Of a stretch of 33,201 nucleotides of DNA, positions 11,201 to 17,512 are shown piece after piece. The notes under the pieces were generated by a model, which worked only from the letters and a program-made list of their open reading frames with translations, searched no databases and was not told the origin of the DNA. This DNA comes from Chloroflexota bacterium (GTDB lineage: Bacteria; Chloroflexota; Ktedonobacteria; Ktedonobacterales; Ktedonobacteraceae): contig VBJK01000151.1 of the NCBI GenBank assembly GCA_005879655.1, positions 1 to 33,201 of the forward strand, in the 5' to 3' direction. The position numbers were made by a program, and so were the translations under genes. The stretch's first letter is position 1, and each line of letters begins with the position of its first letter.

Positions 11201-14200
11201 TGGCGAATGACTTCCGTTTGAGCAACTGGATTGGGAACACTATACCCAAACGTTTTGCCATCATTATTGATTGCCGTTCCCTTGATCGCAGCATAAATAT
11301 GATCTCCATCAGCAATCGCTCTGCTCAGCGGTTTCAGTAACACCACTCCAACACCCTCTCCCGGTACAATGCCGTCCCCATCCTGACCAAACGAGCAGCA
11401 GTGCCCATTACTTGAGGCGAAATGACTTACACAGAGTAAAGTATATTTACTTGGGTGTAAAGAAAGATTTACTCCTCCTGCAATGGCCATAGCACATTCA
11501 CCTCTTTTTATGCTTTCGCATGCCATGTGAATGGCTACCAGGGAACTGGAACAGGCAGTATCCAAGGCGATACTTGGTCCTCTCAGGTTGTAAATATAGG
11601 AGACTCGATTGGCGATGGAATAGGTTTGGGAGTTGACCGGTACAACGTTGTCTTTCTCATATTCCTTCAAGAGATATAACTGGTAATTATTATAGGAGAC
11701 ACCGGCGAAAACACCAACATTCGCTCTACCGTCCCCCGCGCTTTCATCTCTCAACAGTCGCTTGGAATAACCCGCGTCTTCAAAACATGCTGCGACGGTT
11801 TGTAGAAAAAGCCGCTCCTGCGGGTCCATAAAACGCGCTTCGAGGGGCGAAATATGAAAGAACAATGGATCAAATTTATCGACATCCGGCAGAAAGCCTC
11901 CCCATTTGCAATACATGCCCCCCGTTTTGCTACCAGTCACATTTTGAGGTTTATAATAAGCACGATAATCCCAACGTTCTTTCGGAATCTCGACTATACA
12001 ATCTCTCCCTGCTTCCAAATTGCTCCAAAATGCATCGAGATCGGCGGCTTGTGGATATTGCCCGCTTATCCCAATAATGGCAATATCGTCTTCCAAGGTG
12101 AGCCTGGCGCAGAATTCCAAACCCCTTTGGGGAATAGGAGAATTTGGGGACACCCCAAACCCCGCCAGGGAGGCTTTGCCCCCTGGACCCCCAATCTCTA
12201 TCACCTCTTGTGCTTTGGCACTAGTGCAGAACCCCAAAACCCTTTGGGGAATGGGAGCATTTGGGCACACCCCAAACCCCGCCGGGGAGGCTTTGCCCCC
12301 TGGACCCCCAATCTCTATCACCTCTTGTGCTTTGGCACTAGCCTCTCCGGGGTTGGCATAAGGCGTACAGGCTACAGCATCACTGACATTGGGAACACTG
12401 GCTGGGGCAACAATAATCTGCTGCCCCAGCTTACTGGCCTCCTGTACGGGGAAGAAAATGTGGTGGAAGCCTTCTTGTTGTAATACCGTTTGCCAGGTCT
12501 GCCACTCCAGGAAAGGACAACCTGGAAGGCGCATATCTGAATCTTCATATAACCACCAGCCTTCTAAAAGTCCAAATGTTAGATGGAGAAACATACTCTT
12601 GACACACGTTTCGTTGATGAGGAGCAATCCATCCCTCTTGAGGAGGGCCCTGGCATTGCGGAGAGCTTGGCGAATATTGCGGGTCGCGTGGAGCACATTG
12701 GCCGCAATCACCAGATCGTAACTGTTAGGGTTAATCTTTTGGTCGGCTAAGGGCACTTCTACGTTAAAGATCTCATAGGTCAAATAAGGATTCTGTGGCC
12801 CATAACTCTGTTGGGCATGCCATAAAAAGGCCTGAGAGAGATCGGTATAGCAATACTCCTGAATATACTCCTGGTAGGGAAGCAGCTTCTGGAAGACCAT
12901 AGCGCTCGTTCCACCCGTACCTGCGCCAATTTCCAGGATACGCAGACGGGCTGATCCCTCAAGTTTTCTTATCTCACTCAGATAGGCTACGACAGTATCG
13001 GCCAGGATAGTATTAAAGAAGTCGGCCATGCGATTGCGCTGGAAAATCCCATCGAGCAGTTCCATAGAGGACTTTGGAAACAGAATGGCCGTGGCTGTAG
13101 TCTGACCAGTCAGAATCTCTGGCAGGGCATGCAAGGTTGCTTCTACCAATACGACTCGCGCTTTCAAGTCAGGATCAGCCAACCATACGGCCTTTTTGCG
13201 CTTCCATTCATGCCAACAGATCTCGGAGTCGATTGAGATCGGATCAGTAACACGCCTGGAGAGGGCGTCGTAGCTGAGATATTTCCGTTGTGCGAACACG
13301 GCGATAGTTTCATCTAACCAGCGATTGTAGCATATGGGTAAATCGACTCTTGTTTTTAGCTCTGCAATCGATGTCTGTGGCTCTGTAAACCAACCAGACG
13401 TTTGCAATTGCACCCAGAGCAAACGTGTGAGGATTTCATCCATTTCTTGCACTGGCTGGCCTAGTGCTGTATGAAGGCTCTCTATCTGCGCTTTTCGATC
13501 TGCACTAGTGCAGAACCCCAAAACATTTTGGGGAATGGGAGGATTTGGGGACACCCCAAACCCCGCCAGGGAGGCTTTGCCCCCTGGACCCCCAAGCCCT
13601 ACTCCCTCTTTTGTTTCTGTACTAGGGCGTTGGAGAGGTTGGCTCTGGCTTCTTTGCTGAAAAAGTGCGTGCATTTTCTCTGCATGCTCTGTGAGAAAGT
13701 AGTCTGCTAGATCCCTGACACATTTGTACTGGAAGAATGTTGTGGCAGGAATTGGCCCAAACACATCTTCGATGATTGCATGTAATCGTTGAATCAGAAT
13801 GGAATCCAGCCCATACTCGTCAAATCTCGCCTCTCGATCAAGCTTTTCCGGGCTGATTTTGAGAACAGTTGACAGGATGTTTGCAAAATAAGAGATCGCG
13901 AATGCAAGAAGCTCGTCCGGTTTGGCAACATCTGAATGGGCATGTCGGTTAGACAAATGCAAAAGGTTCTGAGAGATCGACGGCTGACTTGTCGCCGGAA
14001 TGACTGATTGAGTTCCACACTCACTGTCGCGCTGATGCGCAAATATCCAATAGCTCTCTCTAGCGAAGGGGTAGGTGGGCAAATTGATCCGGCGGGGTTT
14101 ATGGGCACCATAGAATCTGCGCCAATCAATGTGGAAACCATTGACCCATAACTCGGCTATTTTGCTCAGTTTTCTTTTTTCAATCCAGGATTGCAGTAAA

Positions 14201-14883
14201 GCTTGCGCCTCCTCATCCTCTTGAAAGGCCATCACTTTGTTCTTGCTTACCTGGCCTATGAACACATCTGTTGGCAGACTCTGATGAATAAAGCCCTCTA
14301 ACGCTTTGAGCAACTCCTCTCTCGAAGATGCTGAAAACGCCAGACGGCAATCCATGGCCTCCCTGCCGATCTGCAAGGTATAGGCTAGATCTGCGAGACT
14401 GAGGTCATCTTGGGATGCTATCCAGCTTCTCATACGTTCAGCATATGTTTTTAGCTGTTCTTCGCTTTTAGCTGACAATGTGAACACAAGCACATTGTCT
14501 TGGTCTCCACTCATTGATGCTTGATGGTGAGTGGCTTCAGGAACGTATTCTTCGATAACTAGATGGGCATTGGTCCCACTAAAACCGAAGGAACTCACTG
14601 CCGCACAGCGTGGGACGCCTGCGGCAACTTCCCAGGGCTGGAGTTGGGTATTGATATAGAAAGGGGTATTGTCCAGAGAAATATGCTCGTTAAGCTCGGC
14701 AAAGTGAAGCAGGGGCGGCAACATCCGATGCTTGAGTGCGAGCAAGACTTTGATCACCCCCGCTATTCCCGCTACGGCTAGGAGATGCCCAACATTGCTC
14801 TTCACCGATACCAGGGCACAATACCTCTGTTTATTCGTAGGTGGTGTCTTCGATGGGATCGCCAAGTTTGGTTGCTGTGCCAT
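5248..14883 (-). CDS. PKS gene 3, main part: (KS C-end)-ACP-cMT-KS-ACP-KS-AT(dead)-DH(dead?)-ACP-TE
   Basis: This is a 3211-codon reading frame. It opens inside a ketosynthase: residues 1-115 carry only its C-terminal part (KSNVGHL, SSFGFSGTNAHLV), the front half being in the preceding frame. The domains follow in order. A post-KS linker ends at LPTYPFARESYW, then an ACP (Ser about 361 in GLDSI) and a C-methyltransferase, about 470-850, with the SAM loop EIGAGTGG near 649. KS2 spans about 930-1360 with Cys1111, His1246 and His1286. The next ACP has Ser1638. KS3 spans about 1710-2140 with Cys1881, His2016 and His2056. A truncated AT-like region (about 2240-2490) reads GSQVGE where GHSxGE is expected. 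A double-hotdog DH-like region (about 2520-2790) has HPGVFDACAQ but Lys in place of the first His. The last ACP has Ser2874. The TE (about 2935-3211) has GHSIG (Ser3026) and His3187. No active AT is present, so malonyl must be loaded in trans. Linker elements lie at residues 431-456, 859-884 and 898-923. Confidence 0.88.
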   Translation of the reverse strand: MAQQPNLAIPSKTPPTNKQRYCALVSVKSNVGHLLAVAGIAGVIKVLLALKHRMLPPLLHFAELNEHISLDNTPFYINTQLQPWEVAAGVPRCAAVSSFGFSGTNAHLVIEEYVPEATHHQASMSGDQDNVLVFTLSAKSEEQLKTYAERMRSWIASQDDLSLADLAYTLQIGREAMDCRLAFSASSREELLKALEGFIHQSLPTDVFIGQVSKNKVMAFQEDEEAQALLQSWIEKRKLSKIAELWVNGFHIDWRRFYGAHKPRRINLPTYPFARESYWIFAHQRDSECGTQSVIPATSQPSISQNLLHLSNRHAHSDVAKPDELLAFAISYFANILSTVLKISPEKLDREARFDEYGLDSILIQRLHAIIEDVFGPIPATTFFQYKCVRDLADYFLTEHAEKMHALFQQRSQSQPLQRPSTETKEGVGLGGPGGKASLAGFGVSPNPPIPQNVLGFCTSADRKAQIESLHTALGQPVQEMDEILTRLLWVQLQTSGWFTEPQTSIAELKTRVDLPICYNRWLDETIAVFAQRKYLSYDALSRRVTDPISIDSEICWHEWKRKKAVWLADPDLKARVVLVEATLHALPEILTGQTTATAILFPKSSMELLDGIFQRNRMADFFNTILADTVVAYLSEIRKLEGSARLRILEIGAGTGGTSAMVFQKLLPYQEYIQEYCYTDLSQAFLWHAQQSYGPQNPYLTYEIFNVEVPLADQKINPNSYDLVIAANVLHATRNIRQALRNARALLKRDGLLLINETCVKSMFLHLTFGLLEGWWLYEDSDMRLPGCPFLEWQTWQTVLQQEGFHHIFFPVQEASKLGQQIIVAPASVPNVSDAVACTPYANPGEASAKAQEVIEIGGPGGKASPAGFGVCPNAPIPQRVLGFCTSAKAQEVIEIGGPGGKASLAGFGVSPNSPIPQRGLEFCARLTLEDDIAIIGISGQYPQAADLDAFWSNLEAGRDCIVEIPKERWDYRAYYKPQNVTGSKTGGMYCKWGGFLPDVDKFDPLFFHISPLEARFMDPQERLFLQTVAACFEDAGYSKRLLRDESAGDGRANVGVFAGVSYNNYQLYLLKEYEKDNVVPVNSQTYSIANRVSYIYNLRGPSIALDTACSSSLVAIHMACESIKRGECAMAIAGGVNLSLHPSKYTLLCVSHFASSNGHCCSFGQDGDGIVPGEGVGVVLLKPLSRAIADGDHIYAAIKGTAINNDGKTFGYSVPNPVAQTEVIRQALKMAHVDPQTISYVEAHGTGTKLGDPIEITGLSDAFKEYTSDKQFCAIGSVKSNIGHLEAAAGISQVTKVVLQLKHKKLVPSLLHTTRLNPNIDFENTPFFVQQSLQEWRRPALQVNGEEVVYPRRAGISSFGAGGVNAHIILEEYQAKDDKGTQAELDNQPVIIVLSAKKDQNLRDYARRLKDYMEKYMKGPHKMAKLKDIAYTLQTGRDSMVCRLAFTAKDAAEIIEKLEIFLNHREAFGKNGLYVGYRTAEKQSKAEVTENGLKTVRSSPAMGEKIAELWASGREIDWERMYQNERCLRVPLPTYPFSKERYWAGDQPEEALLEPPVGMRTRTISVPTVPARKEENERTEKPESSPFLMKLCQALEGERQGMIEKYLQDLLAGLLAFNPPDVPELYQGFFDMGMESVMAEQFRVSLEECFLLDVADTAIFDYPNISELSEYIVKCIPCSEIEKQLLLPASRQEKRLKAELEQQKKEREPIAIIGMGCRFPGGCHDAETFWRFLTEGGDGVIEIPRDRFHIEDFYDPNPDATGKIYLKEAGFLQENVGDFDARFFGISPREAAEMDPQQRLLLEVSWEALERAGIPASQLKGTQTGVFIGIIGSEYAFLHREGLAVNPYMLTGSMPNIASGRISYILGVHGPSISLDTACSSSLVAVHLACESLQRGESSLALAGGVNLLLIPLGFLSLCELHALAKDGRCKTFDADGDGYGRGEGCGVVVLKRLSDALRDKDPILAVIKGTGVNQDGPGSGLTVPNGKAQKALILKTLEGASLSPEDIGYLEVHGTGTALGDPIEFQALTEVFGKENKREKPLYIGSAKSNIGHLEAAAGMASLIKSVLCLQNKQIPPNLHLHKINPKIRLERIPAIVPQEVISWETTGKSRIAGISSFGFSGTNAHVIVSELKDAPGDAWHSSCERPLHILVLSAKDEKALSQAVARYEKYFDQTSEEKLENICFTACAGRSQFPRRMAFIAESMEQMKNTIAGYLRGDKGEGVIEGKGRDQTHPKLAFLIHGKINPELVQILFETQPIFQKTLRFCDERIQQLANISLLESSGSRERIRDAAGWQADLLSFALHFSLLKLWEAWGIRPNAVLGSQVGEFVAACAAGIMDMETALCSLLEHWAVTAQADGKPLLNSPQMRIISGSTGRPVEKQEAISSMYWKKVFAGEQNREKGIEYLIQQEYKYFLQTGIVAASDYREDFFTNYGAQCFPSVTVVDPWRTLTSTLANLYCLGLDVDWSGFERGYNRRKVILPTYPFQRKYFWCETTSEGLVSQVRTESTKEEIQTSNPLDGRIINSPIKTKQVEYSLNLDAVPDVKDVNGVLHVGYYLEILCRAVKKLYQTTLFRIQTIDFLMALMIPDSGTVTLSLTFTAEKGSELNFSFFSYQGDGNWNKHTQGTILLLQYPTMEREHEENRRSEIISRCADQYSGEEFYRRAQERGLFLGEGVQWLEQVWSRKGEALAQLRLPYNLKTSSEYEMGVHPGVFDACAQLFHAALSRSTDKDTRYMVTKWEDFACINQPVDQVLWCHVVLQDSPQIKGQLKGSFHLFDQNGMWVAQVRSSVMKGLNKAREDALRKYLEKPEHTKEPKNESKIISYLRGLSQDQWRNSLNDYLQEAFAPILKMEVNELNTDESLMDLGMDSIVGIEAKTKLEEELGIFLPIELFITGLSIRELTESIIPLLAVKPLQMNSEIRDAPLPAYKMDIDSWIVHRKSKPQARVKLFCFPYGAGGGASLYRGWQAMLPDYVEVCPVQLPGKENRVKEKAFTDVRRATDVLKQVILPQLDRPYAFYGHSIGAFLAYRLAHKLWSEIENKPGHLFVGAYSSPTILPNPLLSATREKFKERGYDDIPDQENLSSLSPEKIDEILAVITSALGADAIFSTSGASEELLRLLLPTTLAELQMVRDYNMVDKLIFDISITAFHGKMDDKVMASEVSAWRELTKGPFNFHTLPGDHLFLLENQDQKQLLELISHDLEKYK
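12115..12192 (-). repeat. Coded hairpin element, copy E (second of a tandem pair, cMT-KS linker)
   Basis: A 78-bp core coding GGPGGKASLAGFGVSPNSPI, residues 898-923, ending eight residues before KS2. It shares the AATCTCTATCACCTCTTGTG flank with copy D, so the pair arose by duplication of element plus spacer, not by two independent insertions. Confidence 0.85.
12232..12309 (-). repeat. Coded hairpin element, copy D (first of a tandem pair, cMT-KS linker)
   Basis: A 78-bp core coding GGPGGKASPAGFGVCPNAPI, residues 859-884. It carries CCCCAAAACCCTTTGGGG and the palindrome GCACTAGTGC at 12218-12227. With copy E it makes a tandem repeat of period 117 bp (39 codons), including the spacer that codes CTSAKAQEVIE. 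One GGGCACACCCC variant weakens its central hairpin. Confidence 0.85.
13516..13593 (-). repeat. Coded hairpin element, copy C (ACP-cMT linker)
   Basis: A 78-bp core coding GGPGGKASLAGFGVSPNPPI on the minus strand, residues 431-456 of the main gene 3 frame. It is flanked at its right-coding end by the 14-bp palindrome CTGCACTAGTGCAG (13500-13513). It lies between an ACP and the methyltransferase, where a flexible linker is expected. Confidence 0.85.
14831..14883 (-). other. Frame break inside the ECH-linked ketosynthase
   Basis: The two gene 3 frames overlap here. One reads GDPIEDTTYE then stop; the other resumes KS homology at NKQRYCALVSVKSNVGH. In the other KS domains of this cluster 14 residues separate GDPIE from the Lys-Gln before the conserved Cys-Ala (for example ITGLSDAFKEYTSD). 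Here only 16 nt remain. That implies loss of about 26 nt, which is out of frame. The second frame does offer an ATG at 14883 with a weak AGAGG three bases upstream, so reinitiation is conceivable but would not restore the KS. Confidence 0.85.
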
Positions 14884-16786
14884 GAGCCTCTACTAGAGAG
14901 ATCGTTTCTAGATTGATGCCAAAGCGTTCGTAGACTTCCTGCTCCAAGAGAATCTGCGCATTGGCGCTGGGAGCGGTAATTCCGTTCGTCCTTCCATCCT
15001 GGTTGGTTCCCCAGCCGCGAATCACACCGTGAATGGGGTCTCCATCGCGTACAGCATCAGAGAGCCGTTTCAATAAAACAACGCCTACACCTTCCCCGAT
15101 AACAAATCCATTCGCACGTTTGTCAAAAGTGAAACACCGACCTTCTTTGGATAACATTCCTGCTTTGCTGGTCATAATGTGCAGAGATGGTCCTGCTGTC
15201 ACACATACTCCACCTGCTAATGCCAAATCACTTGTCCGTAACACGAGACTGTTACACGCTTCTGCGATCGCTACTAAGGAGGAAGAGCAGGCCGTGTCGA
15301 TGGCCAAAGAAGGTCCTTTCAGGTTTAATGCATATGAAATCCGTGCGCTTAAAATGGATGTTGCAGCCCCTATGAGGCCCTGCGCATTTGTTCCCTGGTC
15401 AATCATGAATTGTCCGTAGCCATTAGGAGTGCATCCCACAAAAACGCTACAACGGCTTTCTGACAACTCCGACGCCAACAATCCTGCATCCTCAATACAC
15501 TGCCAGCAACTTTCCAAAAAAAGCCGTTGCTGGGGGTCCATCCACTCCGCCTCACTTGGTGAAATATTGAAGAAGAGTGGGTCGAACTTATCCGCATCCT
15601 CCAGGACTCCCATCCACTTGCTATAGGTCTTGCGCGGAACTCTAGGGTCAGGATTATAATAGGTGTCTACAGGCCAGCGCGTAGGAGGAACTTCAGAGAT
15701 GCAATCCACCCCTTGGGCCAGGTTGTCCCAAAATTCAGCCAAAGACTTCGCCTTTGGAAATTGTCCCGCCATCCCAATAATAGCAATTGCGTTCTGACTC
15801 GTTTGAGCTTGACGTTCATTTCCTCTCCTCTCCAAAGGATTAAATGTTGCTTCAATCCTTTCTTTCACTTCTGGTTGGTTCACAAAGGTTCTTTCGTGCA
15901 TTGCCAGCTCGTAATCATAGGCAGCGGACACTCTTTCCCGAATGGATTTTGCCAAAAGCTCCTTGAGAGCCATCAGCGCTTCTCTAGGTGCCTGCGCTAA
16001 CTCTTGCGCCAACTGAATAGCGTTGGGAAGAACTTCTTTGCTAGGGCAAACGGAAAACGAGACTCCCCTTGCTTCCAAATCTGAACCCCGGAATTTTTTG
16101 CCAGTATAGAGAACTTCCTGAGCTAAGCAAACTCCCAACTTCTCAGGGAAAATCAACGTTGCGCCAGCCCCTGGAGTGAAACCATACTTCATAAAATTGC
16201 TGGTATAATAACTCTCCCGGCTCATCACGATAAAATCGCAAAACATACCCAGAGACCAGCCAGCACCAATGCCATGTCCTTGCATTGCCGCAATCACCGG
16301 GATGCTGCAATCCAAAGCAATGCTGTAGATTTTCACATCCGTAAATTTGAACTTGCCCTCATGTATAGCTAATAAGCCCTCTTTCGTTCCACCAGAGGAA
16401 AAATAGCTGTCATAGCCGGTGAGAATGACCACTTTATAGCTTGAACTGGCAGAGATTGTCCTGAATGCCTCTAGTAGCCCATCAGCCAATGCGGGAGAAA
16501 AAGTGTTTTTATGGACACGGTCTTGCATGGTTATCTGGACAATCCCCTGCTCAATCTCGTGCATAGTCACCACAGGGTTTGTGTCAGGCAGGCTCTCTCT
16601 GCTCGTTTCCTCTTTCTGTAATGCAAGCGCGGAAGTCGGTTTTTCGCTGGGCGCATGGAGTCTAAGGCTCAGGGGGGCTCCAGCGCCCAGTATTTTTGTT
16701 AACTCTTGCTCCGCCTGTTCTGGACTTATCTCACCTGCTTGTAGAGCATGAAAAATTTCTTTTGCATTCATCAGGTTTTCTGTCAT
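14831..16786 (-). CDS. PKS gene 3, front part: docking head-ECH (beta-branching type)-KS, frame-broken
   Basis: I chose the ATG at 16786 because TGGAGAAG lies seven bases upstream; an earlier ATG at 16828 lacks this. Residues about 5-30 (NAKEIFHALQAGEISPEQAE) form a short helical docking head. Residues about 70-320 are a crotonase-fold domain: LTGYDSYFSSGG, IPVIAAMQGHGIGAG and NFMKYGFTPGAGAT. These resemble the ECH2 decarboxylases of polyketide beta-branching (CurF/PksI type). A KS begins at about 332 (AIAIIGMAGQFPKA) with Cys500 in DTACSSS and His635 in EAHGTAT. After GDPIE the frame leaves the KS and stops at 14831. The rest of the same KS continues in the frame starting at 14883, after about 26 nt are missing compared with sister KS domains. 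The KS is therefore probably non-functional unless this is a sequence error. ECH1 and an HMG-CoA-synthase-like partner are not in the window. Confidence 0.85.
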   Translation of the reverse strand: MTENLMNAKEIFHALQAGEISPEQAEQELTKILGAGAPLSLRLHAPSEKPTSALALQKEETSRESLPDTNPVVTMHEIEQGIVQITMQDRVHKNTFSPALADGLLEAFRTISASSSYKVVILTGYDSYFSSGGTKEGLLAIHEGKFKFTDVKIYSIALDCSIPVIAAMQGHGIGAGWSLGMFCDFIVMSRESYYTSNFMKYGFTPGAGATLIFPEKLGVCLAQEVLYTGKKFRGSDLEARGVSFSVCPSKEVLPNAIQLAQELAQAPREALMALKELLAKSIRERVSAAYDYELAMHERTFVNQPEVKERIEATFNPLERRGNERQAQTSQNAIAIIGMAGQFPKAKSLAEFWDNLAQGVDCISEVPPTRWPVDTYYNPDPRVPRKTYSKWMGVLEDADKFDPLFFNISPSEAEWMDPQQRLFLESCWQCIEDAGLLASELSESRCSVFVGCTPNGYGQFMIDQGTNAQGLIGAATSILSARISYALNLKGPSLAIDTACSSSLVAIAEACNSLVLRTSDLALAGGVCVTAGPSLHIMTSKAGMLSKEGRCFTFDKRANGFVIGEGVGVVLLKRLSDAVRDGDPIHGVIRGWGTNQDGRTNGITAPSANAQILLEQEVYERFGINLETISLVEAHGTATKLGDPIEDTTYE

Positions 16787-16793
16787 TGGACTT

Positions 16794-16797
16794 CTCC
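16794..16797 (-). promoter_or_regulatory. Ribosome binding site deciding the gene 3 start
   Basis: GGAG on the minus strand, within TGGAGAAG, ends seven bases before the ATG at 16786. It favours that start (MTENLMNAKEIF) over the ATG at 16828 and keeps the short docking head at the very N-terminus. Confidence 0.6.
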
Positions 16798-16858
16798 ATT
16801 TTTCGGGATAACAGTGTTTGCCTTCCACTTCCCGACCTAAGTAATGGCAGATCTTTTA

Positions 16859-17512
16859 TCAAGACTCCGCAACGTTTTGTGCATAGTCAGAAAACAATTG
16901 ATCTGCTTGCTCGACACTAAAGATACCTGATTGAACTTTCTGTACGAGTTCTTGTAATGTGAGATCTGAAGCCGTAATATGCAAGTTCTTTGGCTCCAGT
17001 CCTCCTCTACTGATATCCAATTCTTTGGTCAGGAAGTTTGAGAATGAGCGAAGAGTCGGATAATCGTAGACTTTGGTGGCTGGCAGAGAGAGGCTATAGC
17101 GTTTGTTAAGGGCGTGAATCCACTCCACACCAATAACGGAATCCAATCCCATGTCACTGAAGTTGGTATCTACATCGATATCGCCTGGCTTCACGGATAA
17201 CATCTCCGCCAAACTCAGGACCAGTTCATCTTGTAAGACTTGCTGTGTAGCAGGTGAGATTTTCTGTAATGAAATACTCTTTGGTTTGCCAACTCTTTTG
17301 GGCGAAGTTGTTCCGGCTTGGGTTGTTGGCTGTAAAGCATGTTGGACGACTGGTCTTTCTAGCCTGGACAATCCTGGCGGGGAGTGCGAGGCATTGGATT
17401 TTATCGGATCTGCTGAGGTGGCGTGATCTTCTGGCTCAGGCTTGTTTCTCGGTATCCAGAGGCGTTCTTCGACAAATGGGTAGGTTGGCAGGCTTATGGT
17501 ATTTCCTCTTGG
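16859..17512 (-). pseudogene. Detached C-terminal part of PKS gene 2: linker end-ACP-docking tail
   Basis: The frame becomes meaningful just after an in-frame TAG, at about 17512. It starts with PRGNTISLPTYPFVEERLW, the usual end of a post-KS linker. There follows a Ser/Pro-rich spacer, then an ACP (VLQDELVLSLAEML, SDMGLDSVIGVEW, with the carrier serine in GLDS) and a helical tail (LTLQELVQKVQSGIFSVEQA). The first ATG in this frame is at 17371, without a clear ribosome site. It is most simply the end of gene 2, separated by an out-of-frame deletion. The ACP itself looks intact. The tail resembles the tail of gene 1 and matches the head of gene 3, so it probably docks to the ECH-KS protein. 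If it is expressed separately, the preceding KS would have to use this ACP in trans. Confidence 0.78.

Noticed and set aside
12115..12341. Repeat plus spacer pattern suggesting a CRISPR array
   Set aside because: There are only two units, they lie in frame inside a PKS gene, the spacers are identical and no cas genes are present.
11854..12483. A plus-strand open frame of 209 codons crossing the element copies D and E
   Set aside because: It is the antisense of the cMT-KS region, rich in Pro/Gly from the hairpin elements, with no recognisable domain. It is a shadow of the PKS frame.
14831..14883. Programmed ribosomal frameshift joining the two halves of the KS
   Set aside because: A +1 shift would rejoin the frames, but about eight or nine conserved KS residues would still be missing, so a deletion is the better reading.
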